60,414 nucleotides of DNA from assembly GCA_035492535.1 (NCBI GenBank), contig DATJJM010000378.1, forward strand, positions 1 through 60,414, written 5' to 3'. The notes under the pieces are model-generated. The model was not told where the DNA came from and made no database searches. It was given only the letters and a program-made list of their open reading frames with translations. Numbering within the stretch: the stretch's first letter is position 1; every line of letters begins with the position of its first letter. The stretch is from JAMXLO01 sp035492535 (GTDB lineage Bacteria; Pseudomonadota; Alphaproteobacteria; Acetobacterales; Acetobacteraceae). Below, in pieces: positions 43,571 through 52,075 of the stretch. The translations under genes were made by a program, and so were the position numbers.

Positions 43571-44038
43571 ATGGCTATTCCCAGCCGTATTGCGTCACTG
43601 AAACCATCCTGGATCGACGAGTTCCGCGCCTTCATCATGCGCGGCTGCGTGGTTGATCTTGCCGTCGGCATCATCATCGGCGCGGCGTTCACCGGCGTGG
43701 TGAGCAGCCTGGTCAAGGACGTTCTCAACCCAATCCTCGGCCTTGCCACCGGTGGGATCGATTTTTCCAATGTGTTCTGGGCGCTGAACGGGCAACACTA
43801 CGCCACGCTGGCTGACGCACAGCATGCTGGAGCAGCGACCCTCAATTTTGGGTTGTTCATCAACGCGATCATCAACTTCGTGATCATCGCGTTCGCCATA
43901 TTCTGGGTGGTAAAGGCGCTGACCCGGATGCATCTCCGCGAGGAGGAGAAGGAGCCTGGACCAAAGGCTGAAGCCATCTTGTTGGAGATCCGCGACATCC
44001 TGAAGGAACGGCCCGCACAACGCCCCGCGCCGGGCTGA
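43571..44038 (+). CDS. mscL: large-conductance mechanosensitive channel
   Basis: 155 aa from the ATG with AGGAGG upstream. MscL opens on membrane tension to release solutes under hypo-osmotic shock. TM1 is in DEFRAFIMRGCVVDLAVGII with IGAAFTGVVSSLVKDVLNP, and TM2 is in LFINAIINFVIIAFAIFWVV. The C-terminal helix (ILLEIRDILKERPA) is normal. Stand-alone gene. Confidence 0.96.
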   Translation: MAIPSRIASLKPSWIDEFRAFIMRGCVVDLAVGIIIGAAFTGVVSSLVKDVLNPILGLATGGIDFSNVFWALNGQHYATLADAQHAGAATLNFGLFINAIINFVIIAFAIFWVVKALTRMHLREEEKEPGPKAEAILLEIRDILKERPAQRPAPG

Positions 44039-44085
44039 TTAGCGGTTTCGCCGCCATCGGCTATAATCCTGCCACGGAGGACGCC

Positions 44086-44979
44086 ATGCTCAGCAAGAAC
44101 CAGATCGCCGAGTACAATGAGGTCGGTGCCGTTGTCGTGCCCGACATCCTTACACCCGATGAAGTGTCGCGGCTGCGCCAGGTCACCAGCGAGTTCGTCG
44201 ATCGCGCACGCGGCGTCACCGCTCACACCGAGATCTACGATCTGGAAGACAGCCACACGCCGGAAAACCCCCGGGTGCGCCGTATCAAGACCGCCCATCT
44301 GCACCACGCCGAGTACGCCCGCCTCGTCCGCCATCCCAGGATCATCGCGGTGCTGCAGGATCTGTGGGGACCGGATATCCGGTTCGACACCGCGAAGCTG
44401 AACCTGAAGTGCGCGGGCTTCGGGGCACCGGTGGAGTGGCACCAGGACTGGGCCTTCTATCCTCATACCAATGACAACCTCGCCGCCGTCGGTGTGATGT
44501 TCGACGACATGGAGATGGCGAACGGCCCGCTGATGATCATTCCGGGGAGCCATCGTGGGCCGATCTTCGACCATCACGTGGATGGCGTGTTCGTCGGCGC
44601 GATGAACCCAGAGAACCACGAGGTCGATTTTACCTCCGCTGTTCCGCTGATCGGGAAGGCCGGCTCGATCACCGTGCATCACGTGCGGGCCGTGCACGGC
44701 TCCGCACCGAATGTGTCCGACATGGATCGCCGGCTTCTGCTGTTCCAGTTCCGCAGCGCCGATGCGTGGCCCCTGCTCGGCTTCCGTGACGGCATCGAGA
44801 AATATAGGGAACTGATGGTGTGCGGGCAGCATCGTGAGCCTCGGCTCGCCGACGCGCCGGTGCGCATGCCGCTGCCTCCGGCGAAATTGCAAGGCTCTCT
44901 TTATGAGAACCAGAAGGGCATGAAGAGCCGCTTCTTCGCGCAGCCCACGACGACACGTCAGCCGGAGCCGGTGAAATGA
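44086..44979 (+). CDS. phytanoyl-CoA dioxygenase (PhyH) family oxygenase
   Basis: 297 aa, GGAGG before the ATG. Fe(II)/2-oxoglutarate fold: VEWHQDWAFYPHTNDN (His119, Asp121) and VHHVRAVHGSAPNVS (distal His), with RRLLLFQFR. AVGVMFDDMEMANGPLMIIPGSH is the core strand pair. PhyH members hydroxylate phytanoyl-CoA, ectoine or other metabolites. The stop overlaps the next gene's ATG (ATGA), coupling it to an HpcH/HpaI aldolase, so the two may act in sequence on a hydroxylated acid. Confidence 0.88.
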   Translation: MLSKNQIAEYNEVGAVVVPDILTPDEVSRLRQVTSEFVDRARGVTAHTEIYDLEDSHTPENPRVRRIKTAHLHHAEYARLVRHPRIIAVLQDLWGPDIRFDTAKLNLKCAGFGAPVEWHQDWAFYPHTNDNLAAVGVMFDDMEMANGPLMIIPGSHRGPIFDHHVDGVFVGAMNPENHEVDFTSAVPLIGKAGSITVHHVRAVHGSAPNVSDMDRRLLLFQFRSADAWPLLGFRDGIEKYRELMVCGQHREPRLADAPVRMPLPPAKLQGSLYENQKGMKSRFFAQPTTTRQPEPVK

Positions 44980-45764
44980 GTGCCCCGGCCGTTCGCAACG
45001 TCGCGCGGGAAAAGCTGGAACAGGGGCAGCTTTCACTCGGCTGCGGTGTGCGCCTCACCCGCAGTGTCGAGATCGGCGTCGCGATGAAGGCGGCTGGTTT
45101 CGACTGGCTGTTTCTCGATCTGGAACACGGCACGATGTCGATCGATTCCGCGGCTCAGATCGCCACGGCGGCACTTGACGCCGGCATCGCGCCGCTCGCA
45201 CGCGTGCCGAACAGCGAATACTCGATTGCGACCCGACTGTTGGACAACGGCGTGCTCGGCATTGTCATGCCGCATGTCGATACCGCCGATGAGGCACACG
45301 AGGTCGTTGAAAGGCTCAAATATCCACCGGTGGGACACCGCTCGATGGGCGGCACGGGGCCCCACTACAGCCTGCGCAGCGCAAGCACCGGCGATGCTGC
45401 CGCCGCGCTGAACGCCGCCAATCTCACCGTCGTGATGCTGGAAACACCTAAAGCGATCCAAAACGCCGACGCCATCGCGGCTGTTCCTGGCGTTGATGTA
45501 TTGCTGATCGGGACCAACGACCTGTGCGCTGAAATGGGCATTCACGGCGATTTCGGTAACGAACGCGTCGCGGAGGCGTATCGGACGATGATCGCAGCCG
45601 CCCATAAGCATGGGAAGTTCCCAGGCATGGCTGGCATTTACAACGAGCCGCTGATGCAGCGTTACATTTCGATGGGAGCGCGTTTCATCCTGTCCGGGAA
45701 CGATGCGAACTTCCTTGTCGCCGCTGCCGGACAGCGCACCGCGTTCCTCCGCAAGACGCTGTAA
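44976..45764 (+). CDS. HpcH/HpaI class II aldolase
   Basis: 262 aa starting within the ATGA overlap. Features: FDWLFLDLEHGTMS (His and metal Glu region), PLARVPNSEYS, GVLGIVMPHVDTADEA, VVMLETPKAIQNADAIA (metal Glu), VDVLLIGTNDLCAEMG (Asp). Such enzymes cleave or form hydroxy-keto acids with pyruvate or acetaldehyde. Translational coupling with the PhyH-type oxygenase suggests a two-step degradation. Substrate unknown. Confidence 0.88.
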   Translation: MSAPAVRNVAREKLEQGQLSLGCGVRLTRSVEIGVAMKAAGFDWLFLDLEHGTMSIDSAAQIATAALDAGIAPLARVPNSEYSIATRLLDNGVLGIVMPHVDTADEAHEVVERLKYPPVGHRSMGGTGPHYSLRSASTGDAAAALNAANLTVVMLETPKAIQNADAIAAVPGVDVLLIGTNDLCAEMGIHGDFGNERVAEAYRTMIAAAHKHGKFPGMAGIYNEPLMQRYISMGARFILSGNDANFLVAAAGQRTAFLRKTL

Positions 45765-46063
45765 CAATCTCGCACGGCGTTGCCAGGAATGATCACTGGC
45801 TTCGATCTCACCCGACCTCGTCAGCCGCATCGTCGGCGCGTGCGTTATGAACGGCAAGACCGCACACAGTCAGTTGATTGCCAGCATTGTGTTCGGCCTC
45901 GGCATGGCCCTGTTCGAGGGGAGGCACGTTGATGGCGAAACCGGCCGTGTGGTCAATGCGAACGTCGCCGCATACCTGCTGCTGGTGAAGAACGAGGAGA
46001 GACATCATGCGGAAGCCGCCAACGACCTTCCTTGTGCAGCAGACGTCCACACAGTAACCGGCC
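45765..46063. other. region between aldolase and ligD containing a gene remnant
   Basis: 299 bp. It holds the molybdenum-hydroxylase fragment described separately, then a 16-codon frame at 46006-46056 with AGGAG before its ATG (MRKPPTTFLVQQTSTQ) just before ligD. That mini-frame could be a leader peptide but nothing else supports it. No RNA gene is evident. Confidence 0.5.
45826..45987 (+). pseudogene. fragment of xanthine dehydrogenase/aldehyde oxidase large subunit
   Basis: In frame, the sequence reads RIVGACVMNGKTAHSQLI, then IVFGLGMALFEGRHVDGE and TGRVVNANVAAYLLLV. This matches the C-terminal molybdopterin-binding segment of the xanthine dehydrogenase family (typical pattern: cofactor-site Cys/Gly region, then SQ-GG-G-GMAL-E, then TGR-VNANLADY). 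Homology stops abruptly after AAYLLLV, and no preceding domains exist upstream, so only about 54 codons of a roughly 750-residue protein remain. The region sits between the aldolase and ligD. Confidence 0.75.
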
Positions 46064-48724
46064 ATGCCAGCAGCGCCGGAGCGGCGACCCGGCGCCGCAC
46101 GCGATACCTCGATCCGCACCTATCGGACGAAGCGCGACTTTACCAAGACTCGCGAACCAGCGCCGTCGAAACAGCAGGTTGCAAAAACCGGCTCGCTGTT
46201 CGTTGTGCAGAAGCACCAGGCGCATCGTGCCGGCCTGCACTGGGACTTTCGTCTCGAGCATGACGGTGTGCTTTGGAGCTGGGCAGTACGCAAAGGGCCA
46301 TCGCTCGATCCTGCCGACAAGCGAATCGCAGTCCATGTCGAGGATCATCCGCTTGACTATGCCAACTTCGAGGGCTCCATCCCTGAAGGGCAATACGGCG
46401 CCGGCGATGTGCAACTGTGGGATCGTGGTACATGGCAGCCGCTGGGCGATCCCGAGGCGGGGATGCGCGACGGCGAGATCAAGTTCGTGCTGGATGGCCA
46501 ACGGCTGCACGGCAAGTTCACGCTGGTGCGGCTGAAGCCCCGAGCCGGGCAACGCAGCCGGCAGGACAACTGGCTGCTGATCAAGGGGCACGATGACGCG
46601 GAACGCAAAGGAGCCGACGCGACCGCGATCGAGGCCGACGCTCCCGCACCCCGCGCGCGCGACGAGGCGCCGGCTGAAGGGGCGAAGCGTGCCAGGCTGC
46701 CGCAGCGTGTCGCCCCGGAACTGGCCTCGGTGACCGAGGAGCCGCCCACGGCCACGGGCTGGATCAGCGAGATCAAATTCGATGGCTATCGCCTGCTGTG
46801 CTGGAAGGACGGCGGCAAAGCCCGCGTGATCACGCGCAACGGGCTGGATTGGACGGATCGCTTGCCAGCAGTGGCCCGTGCGATTGCGCGGTTGAATGCA
46901 CAATCAGCGCTGGTTGATGGCGAGCTTGTTGCGCTCGACAAGAACGGGGCCTCCAGTTTTCCAGCCCTGCAGGCGGCGCTGTCCGCCGGCAAGGACGAGA
47001 CCCTGCATCTCTATCTGTTCGACCTGCTCTATCTTGACGGATGGGACCTTCGGCCGTGTGTGCTGACAGAGCGCAAGCGGGTGCTGCAAGGACTTTCGGA
47101 TTGGCGTGGCTTCCTGAGGTACAGCGACCATCACGACGGCGATGCCACAAAAATGCTCCAGCAGGCCTGCCAGATGGGACTCGAGGGCATCGTCTGCAAA
47201 CAGGCGCAATCGTCCTATCGTTCGGGCCGCGGACATGACTGGCTGAAAGTGAAGTGTCGCGGACGCGAGGAATTCGTCGTGCTGGGTTGGACGCCCCCTG
47301 GCGGCAGCCGTGCCGGTTTGGGCTCGTTGCATCTCGGCTACTACGACGCACGGGGCGGGCTGCACTACGCCGGCGGCGTTGGCTCCGGCTTCTCGGACGA
47401 CGAACTGGCGCGGATCAGCGCCGCGCTGGAGAAGCTGGCAGCCGCTCCGCCCAAGTCACTGCTGGCGGCTGGCGATCCGCTGCCGAAGGATATCCACTGG
47501 GTGAAGCCGGACCTCGTGGCCGAAGTGCAATTCACGTCCTGGTCCGGCTCGGGGCGAGTGCGACAGGCTGTGTATCTTGGCTTGCGCCAGGACAAGGCAG
47601 CATCGGAGGTAGTGCGTGAACCGGCCGATAAGGAAGCCGACCGCAAGACAGTGCATCCGCATCCGCCTGTTGGAGATGCATCCAAACGGCCTGTCATCGC
47701 GGTTCCACCCCGCCGCGACGCACCGAAGCACAGCGCCGGCAATGGCAGGACGGGCAGCGTGGTGACCGCGCGCGCGCCGGCAAAGCGAGGCATCACGGTG
47801 GGCGGAGTTTCGCTGTCGCACCCGGATCGAGAACTTTGGCCCAACATCACCAAGCAGGACCTCGCTGAGTATTGGGCCGCCATTGCCGATCACGCACTGC
47901 CGGGCCTGGCCGGTCGTCCACTCGCGATCGTCCGCTGCCCGGAAGGCATCGGCGGCGAGCATTTCTTCCAGAAGCACGGGCGCGGAGCATTGCCTTCGTC
48001 GGTGCGGCAGGGCGAGGCCGGCGGTCAGCCATATCTGGCAATCGACGACGCCGATGGGCTGATCGCCATGGCGCAGATCTCGGCCATCGAGCTGCATGCC
48101 TGGGGAGCGGGCGAAGCCGATCCGCTGCATCCGGACCAGCTGGTGTTCGATCTCGATCCGGGCGAGGGCGTTTCGTTCGCCGACGTCGTGAAGGCGGCAC
48201 GTGACGTGCGTGAGCAGTTGCAGAGGGTGGGGCTTGAATCGTTTTGCCGGACCACGGGTGGCAAGGGGCTGCATGTTGTCGTGCCGCTCAGGCCGGTTGC
48301 GGATTGGGACCAGGTAAAGCCGTTTTGCCGCGCGTTCGCCGAAACACTGAGCGAAGCGGAGCCGACGCGCTTCCTCTCCACCGTGAAGAAGCTGGACCGG
48401 AAGGGCCGCATCCTGATCGATTGGCTGCGCAACGGACTGGGTGCGACGGCGGTAGCGTCGTTTTGTCCACGAGCACGGCCAGGCGCGGCGGTGGCGATGC
48501 CCCTGTCGTGGGATGACGTGAACGCAAAGCTTGATCCCACCGCATTCACATTGCGCAACACACCGCAACATCTGGCAAGACAGGCGCGCGATCCTTGGGG
48601 GGGTTTTGATGACGCGCGCCGTCCATTGCCCGACATGAAGCAGGATACCTCGAAGCGTAGCGACGCCGCGCCCCGCAAGGGGAGCGCCGTGATCGTGACA
48701 GCGACAAAGCCGAAGCGGCGTTGA
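46064..48724 (+). CDS. ligD: multifunctional ATP-dependent DNA ligase D
   Basis: 886 aa. LigD closes double-strand breaks in bacterial non-homologous end joining. Order of domains: 3'-phosphoesterase (residues about 45-175, GLHWDFRLEHDGVLWSWA), ligase (catalytic Lys238 in ISEIKFDGYRLL, then DWLKVKCRGREEFVVLGWT), and polymerase/primase (about 590-840, LSHPDRELWPNITKQDL, VFDLDPGEGVSF, TTGGKGLHVVVPL). A basic linker (residues 540-575) joins ligase and polymerase. The normal partner Ku is not in this window. Confidence 0.95.
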   Translation: MPAAPERRPGAARDTSIRTYRTKRDFTKTREPAPSKQQVAKTGSLFVVQKHQAHRAGLHWDFRLEHDGVLWSWAVRKGPSLDPADKRIAVHVEDHPLDYANFEGSIPEGQYGAGDVQLWDRGTWQPLGDPEAGMRDGEIKFVLDGQRLHGKFTLVRLKPRAGQRSRQDNWLLIKGHDDAERKGADATAIEADAPAPRARDEAPAEGAKRARLPQRVAPELASVTEEPPTATGWISEIKFDGYRLLCWKDGGKARVITRNGLDWTDRLPAVARAIARLNAQSALVDGELVALDKNGASSFPALQAALSAGKDETLHLYLFDLLYLDGWDLRPCVLTERKRVLQGLSDWRGFLRYSDHHDGDATKMLQQACQMGLEGIVCKQAQSSYRSGRGHDWLKVKCRGREEFVVLGWTPPGGSRAGLGSLHLGYYDARGGLHYAGGVGSGFSDDELARISAALEKLAAAPPKSLLAAGDPLPKDIHWVKPDLVAEVQFTSWSGSGRVRQAVYLGLRQDKAASEVVREPADKEADRKTVHPHPPVGDASKRPVIAVPPRRDAPKHSAGNGRTGSVVTARAPAKRGITVGGVSLSHPDRELWPNITKQDLAEYWAAIADHALPGLAGRPLAIVRCPEGIGGEHFFQKHGRGALPSSVRQGEAGGQPYLAIDDADGLIAMAQISAIELHAWGAGEADPLHPDQLVFDLDPGEGVSFADVVKAARDVREQLQRVGLESFCRTTGGKGLHVVVPLRPVADWDQVKPFCRAFAETLSEAEPTRFLSTVKKLDRKGRILIDWLRNGLGATAVASFCPRARPGAAVAMPLSWDDVNAKLDPTAFTLRNTPQHLARQARDPWGGFDDARRPLPDMKQDTSKRSDAAPRKGSAVIVTATKPKRR

Positions 48725-48860
48725 GGAATTGTGACACTTTTGTCACTTCAATGCAGCGGCGCCTGTTTCTGATTACCTATAACGATTACGCTGATTTATT
48801 ACGATTTGTTGAGCTTGCGCTTTGTCTAATCATAATTCAGCAGCGCGCGTAACTGTGAGC

Positions 48861-48889
48861 TTGACACCAGAAGATATGTGCCAATCTGT
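48861..48889 (+). promoter_or_regulatory. sigma70-type promoter of a small RNA candidate
   Basis: A perfect -35 TTGACA at 48861-48866 is followed after 16-17 bases by a weak -10 around 48883-48889 (AATCTG/ATCTGT). Predicted transcription starts near 48896, at the foot of the first hairpin. The -35 is canonical; the -10 is poor, as is common in alphaproteobacteria. Confidence 0.5.
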
Positions 48890-48895
48890 TGAGAG

Positions 48896-48976
48896 CGGCA
48901 GATGGCCTCCGCCATCTTGCTGCGTGACGTTTCCCCCCCAAACTTGGCGGCGCCCTTCGGGACGCCGCCTTTTTGT
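48896..48976 (+). ncRNA. candidate small RNA with anti-Shine-Dalgarno loop
   Basis: About 80 nt. The 5' hairpin is CAGATGGC, loop CTCC, GCCATCTTG (48899-48919), so the sequence CCUCC sits in and beside the loop. A single-stranded section TTTCCCCCCCAAAC follows, then the intrinsic terminator hairpin with a U-run. This two-stem design with a CCUCC loop is shared by alphaproteobacterial trans-acting small RNAs that bind ribosome binding sites. No reading frame covers it. It could also be the 5' leader and attenuator of the next gene. Confidence 0.55.
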
Positions 48977-48980
48977 TTTA
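48946..48980 (+). terminator. intrinsic terminator
   Basis: GGCGGCG, then CCC TTC GGG, then CGCCGCC followed by TTTTTGTTTT: a near-perfect stem with an inner UUCG-like tip and a strong U-run on the plus strand. This is the clearest intrinsic terminator in the window. Confidence 0.9.
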
Positions 48981-49015
48981 GTATGCTCGCTGGTCGGAGA
49001 TCGGGGAGCATCAGG

Positions 49016-49846
49016 ATGACGGCAGCCTTGCCCATGCCGACGTTGGATCACGTGGTGGTCAACGTACGCGATCGGATCGACGAAGGGCTGGAGACATACC
49101 AGCGCCTTGGATTCACGATGACGCCACGCGGTTATCACACGCTGGGCTCAATGAATCACCTGGCGATTCTGGGCACGGAGTATCTGGAGCTCATCGCCGC
49201 ACGCCCAGGCGAGACGCGGCGCGCGGAAATCCTGGCGTCGCCGTTCGGGCTGAATGGTCTCGTGTTCGGCACCGAAGATTCTGCAGCGGTGTACGCGGCC
49301 CTGCACGCGGCAGGCGTGCCGGTGGAAGCACCGCTGGAATTCTCGCGACCGGTCGAGATCACGGGTGGAACGCGCGATGCGACGTTCCGCACCGTGCGCC
49401 TGACACCGGGAACAGTGCCGGCAGGACGTATCTACTTCTGCCACCACTTCACCCGCGATCTGGTCTGGCGTGACGAGTGGCGCCACCACGCGAACGGTGC
49501 CATCGGCGTCGCGCGCGCGGTGATCGCAGCACGTGATCCATCCGTTCTGGGAGAGCTGTTTGCGCGCATGTTCGGTAGCGATGCGATGCGGAACATCCAG
49601 GGTGGCTGTTCGCTGGCGGTTGGATTGTCGCGCTTCGACGTGCTGACGATCGAGGAGATAGCTCGCCAGTTCGGCGACGCCGCGGCCAGTGGTGATGGGC
49701 GCGATGAGTATATGGCAGCGTTGACAGTGCTCACGCGCTCGCTGGAGATGGCCGCCCGCGCGATAGCGAACGGACGACGTGAGGCGGATCGCATCGTGGT
49801 GCCGGCGTCGCAGGCGTTCGGCGTCACGCTGGAATTTCGCGCGTGA
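49016..49846 (+). CDS. large VOC family protein (glyoxalase_3-type)
   Basis: 276 aa from the ATG at 49016 with GGGAG upstream. MPTLDHVVVNVRDRIDEGLE is the first VOC module; TPRGYHTLGSMNHLAILGTEYLEL gives candidate metal ligands; FCHHFTRDLVW holds two His residues. The second module runs to the end (VARAVIAARDPSVLGELF, then VPASQAFGVTLEF). PF13468-like members are often uncharacterised. It follows the small-RNA terminator by about 36 bp, and no downstream gene is cotranscribed. Confidence 0.8.
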   Translation: MTAALPMPTLDHVVVNVRDRIDEGLETYQRLGFTMTPRGYHTLGSMNHLAILGTEYLELIAARPGETRRAEILASPFGLNGLVFGTEDSAAVYAALHAAGVPVEAPLEFSRPVEITGGTRDATFRTVRLTPGTVPAGRIYFCHHFTRDLVWRDEWRHHANGAIGVARAVIAARDPSVLGELFARMFGSDAMRNIQGGCSLAVGLSRFDVLTIEEIARQFGDAAASGDGRDEYMAALTVLTRSLEMAARAIANGRREADRIVVPASQAFGVTLEFRA

Positions 49847-49996
49847 TTGCCGGGGACCCGGGAAGCACCGTCTCGGTCGACCACCCCAGGCACCGTGCAC
49901 GACCGGGTTGATGCGACAGGGCCCCGCCGTTATTGCTCAGCGCATGCTGCTCGAGCCCGAAGCCGTAGACGAACGCTCCCTGCGTCAAGGTGTGCT

Positions 49997-52072
49997 CTAC
50001 AGCCCCGCCGTCAGGCTGAGGATGACGCGGCGTTCGACGGGTGGTGCTGCAGCCTGATATTGTCGCGCCGTGTTCAACTGCTGGCCGACCAGCGACACGG
50101 TCACCCCGGGTGCGATCGAGTATCCGACACGCGCATTCAAGATGAACTCGTTGTTCACTCGCACAGGGGTCAGGGACGGGTCAGTGGCGTTCACGCGATA
50201 GTCCAGGAAGGTCGACTGCCACCGCGATAGCGCGTCGAGTTCCCATCGACCATAGGTATAACCGGCGCCAAGCACCAACACGTTCGCCGGTGTACCATGC
50301 GCAAAATCCTGCGGACTGTAAAAGCCGTCGCGGTTGATCGAAGTGTGATCGTAGATCGAGATGTAGGAATAGCTGGCTTTCCAGCGGAATCCCCCTTCCG
50401 TCTGCCCACGCAGCTCGAGTTCGACGCCATGCGCAGCGCTGCGCCCGGTGTTCATCGCTTTCGCCAGCGCAAACTGGCTTCCATCGGCAAAATTGGTAAA
50501 GACCGGTGTCACCTCATATGGGTTGGTCAACACGTTTTCGGTGCGCTGGGCAAATACGGCGGCGTGGGCCTGTCCCCTTATTTGTTCCAGCTTGTGGTCC
50601 CAGGCCAACTCCACGTTGGTGACGGATGTGGCATTCAGCAGCGGATTCCCGGCAGCGAGGAACGTCTGCGACGTATAGGTCTGCCCGTCACCGGGATACA
50701 CTTGTAGATCCTGCAACCCAAAATCATAGATGCTGGGGAGCTGCAATCCACGCCCGGCCAACAGTCGGAACGTGTCGTTGGTTGTCGCGTTCCACACCAG
50801 GCCGCTGTTGAAGCTCGGCTCGTCGATCGTCTTGCCGTTGAAGTCGGCGCCGGTAAGCCCGGTCTCTGGCAGCACCAGCCCATGGTTGTAGAGCATAAGA
50901 TGGTCGAACCGGACCGCGTTGGTGAACGACAGCGTGGGAGTGATCTGCCAGTCCCACATGGCGCCGCCGGAGACGACTTGGTAGCCCATCCTCCCAGGCA
51001 GGATATCAGACGAGGTCGCTGCGTTGTTTCGGTAGTCAAGCTCGACACGCAATGAATGTTGCGCGCTCAGTTTCATGATGTCGCTCAGTTGCACGGCATA
51101 GACAGTATCGTGCAGGTCTTCGCGTTCGCTCGCGCCGTTGAATTCGTAACTCAGCTCGTTGCGATAGACGTCGAAATTGATCAGGCCGACTTTGGTGTCC
51201 GCGGTCAACGCCACCCGGGACCAATTGGTTCGTTGAAAATCGGTGCCGAAATACGGCGACGCCGTGGCCTCCCACATCCGCGAATTTACCTTGGCGCCGA
51301 AAGCGGAAAGCTCGACCCCCGGAGCGAGGTTGAATCGTCCATTGATGCCGAACGCGCCTTCCTGAGGCGTCTGCTGAAACGCGCGATCCTCCGGCACGAT
51401 TCCGATAGGTGCGAACTCAGATGCTCTGAATCCGTCGACAAAAGCCCGGATCGCAGCCTTGTCGCCGATGCGACCGGTCCCGACGGCGGATAAGCGGGCG
51501 TAATCTTGCGTCCCTGTGTAGACCTGAGCCACATTCAACGGACGATCGTAGAGCGGATCGTAGGTGATGATATTGATGACGCCGGACGCCGCGTTGAAGC
51601 CGAACAGAGCCGTGTTCGGCCCCTTGATCACCTCAATTTGCTTGATCTCCGAGAGTATGACCGGGAGTGTGTACCATTGAGTGCGCCCCAGATCATCGAG
51701 ATAGACCTGCTGCCCGTCGAGCAGGACAAGCAAGCGCGGATTGCTGGTCTCGTTGTAGCCACGCACGCCGACATCGGCTGCGGCGAATCCATAGCGCCGA
51801 ACGTCGAGGCCGGCGACGAAGCGCAGCACGTCCGGGAGGTTATCGGCGCCGGAACGGCGGATGTCGTCGGCAGTGATGATCTCAATATCGGCAGGCGCAT
51901 CGCTGGCTCGTTGCGGCTTGCCGGTGGCCGAAGTGGTCACCGACTCATCGAACAGCTGCTGCAGAGCGCCGGTATCGATGCGTTGGGCAAATGGCTTTGC
52001 GGAAAGCATTAGCATAAGGCTCGCTGCCATCGCGTAGAGACCTAAATGCCTGAGCATTCTGACAGCGCACAC
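49997..52072 (-). CDS. TonB-dependent outer-membrane receptor
   Basis: 691 aa from a GTG at 52072, three bases after the YfiR-like gene's stop; an ATG at 52057 is possible. A signal peptide ends near AKPFAQ. The plug domain (about residues 55-170) shows DIEIITADDIRRSGADNLPD, VGVRGYNETSNPRLLVLLDG, IKQIEVIKGPNTALFGFNA and SGVINIITYDP. The rest is a 22-strand beta barrel ending RRVILSLTAGL. TonB receptors import siderophores, cobalamin or sugars. This one is the last gene of a set with a c-di-GMP enzyme and a YfiR-like protein. Confidence 0.93.
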   Translation of the reverse strand: MCAVRMLRHLGLYAMAASLMLMLSAKPFAQRIDTGALQQLFDESVTTSATGKPQRASDAPADIEIITADDIRRSGADNLPDVLRFVAGLDVRRYGFAAADVGVRGYNETSNPRLLVLLDGQQVYLDDLGRTQWYTLPVILSEIKQIEVIKGPNTALFGFNAASGVINIITYDPLYDRPLNVAQVYTGTQDYARLSAVGTGRIGDKAAIRAFVDGFRASEFAPIGIVPEDRAFQQTPQEGAFGINGRFNLAPGVELSAFGAKVNSRMWEATASPYFGTDFQRTNWSRVALTADTKVGLINFDVYRNELSYEFNGASEREDLHDTVYAVQLSDIMKLSAQHSLRVELDYRNNAATSSDILPGRMGYQVVSGGAMWDWQITPTLSFTNAVRFDHLMLYNHGLVLPETGLTGADFNGKTIDEPSFNSGLVWNATTNDTFRLLAGRGLQLPSIYDFGLQDLQVYPGDGQTYTSQTFLAAGNPLLNATSVTNVELAWDHKLEQIRGQAHAAVFAQRTENVLTNPYEVTPVFTNFADGSQFALAKAMNTGRSAAHGVELELRGQTEGGFRWKASYSYISIYDHTSINRDGFYSPQDFAHGTPANVLVLGAGYTYGRWELDALSRWQSTFLDYRVNATDPSLTPVRVNNEFILNARVGYSIAPGVTVSLVGQQLNTARQYQAAAPPVERRVILSLTAGL

Positions 52073-52075
52073 TTC

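Larger units (their letters stand above)
48725..49015. other. AT-richer intergenic region between ligD and the large VOC gene
   Basis: 291 bp with a palindrome GTGACA CTTT TGTCAC at 48731-48746 (possible ligD terminator or CRP-like operator, spacer too long for CRP), an AT-rich stretch with repeated GATTAC/GATTTA at about 48770-48805, and the promoter/small-RNA/terminator set listed separately. No protein gene is seen. Confidence 0.6.

Noticed and set aside
46006..46056. 16-codon frame with AGGAG before ligD
   Set aside because: Too short to support without expression or conservation data; noted as a possible leader only.
48731..48746. Palindrome GTGACA CTTT TGTCAC resembling a CRP site
   Set aside because: The half-site spacing is eight bases, not six, and it follows directly after ligD, so a weak terminator is as likely.
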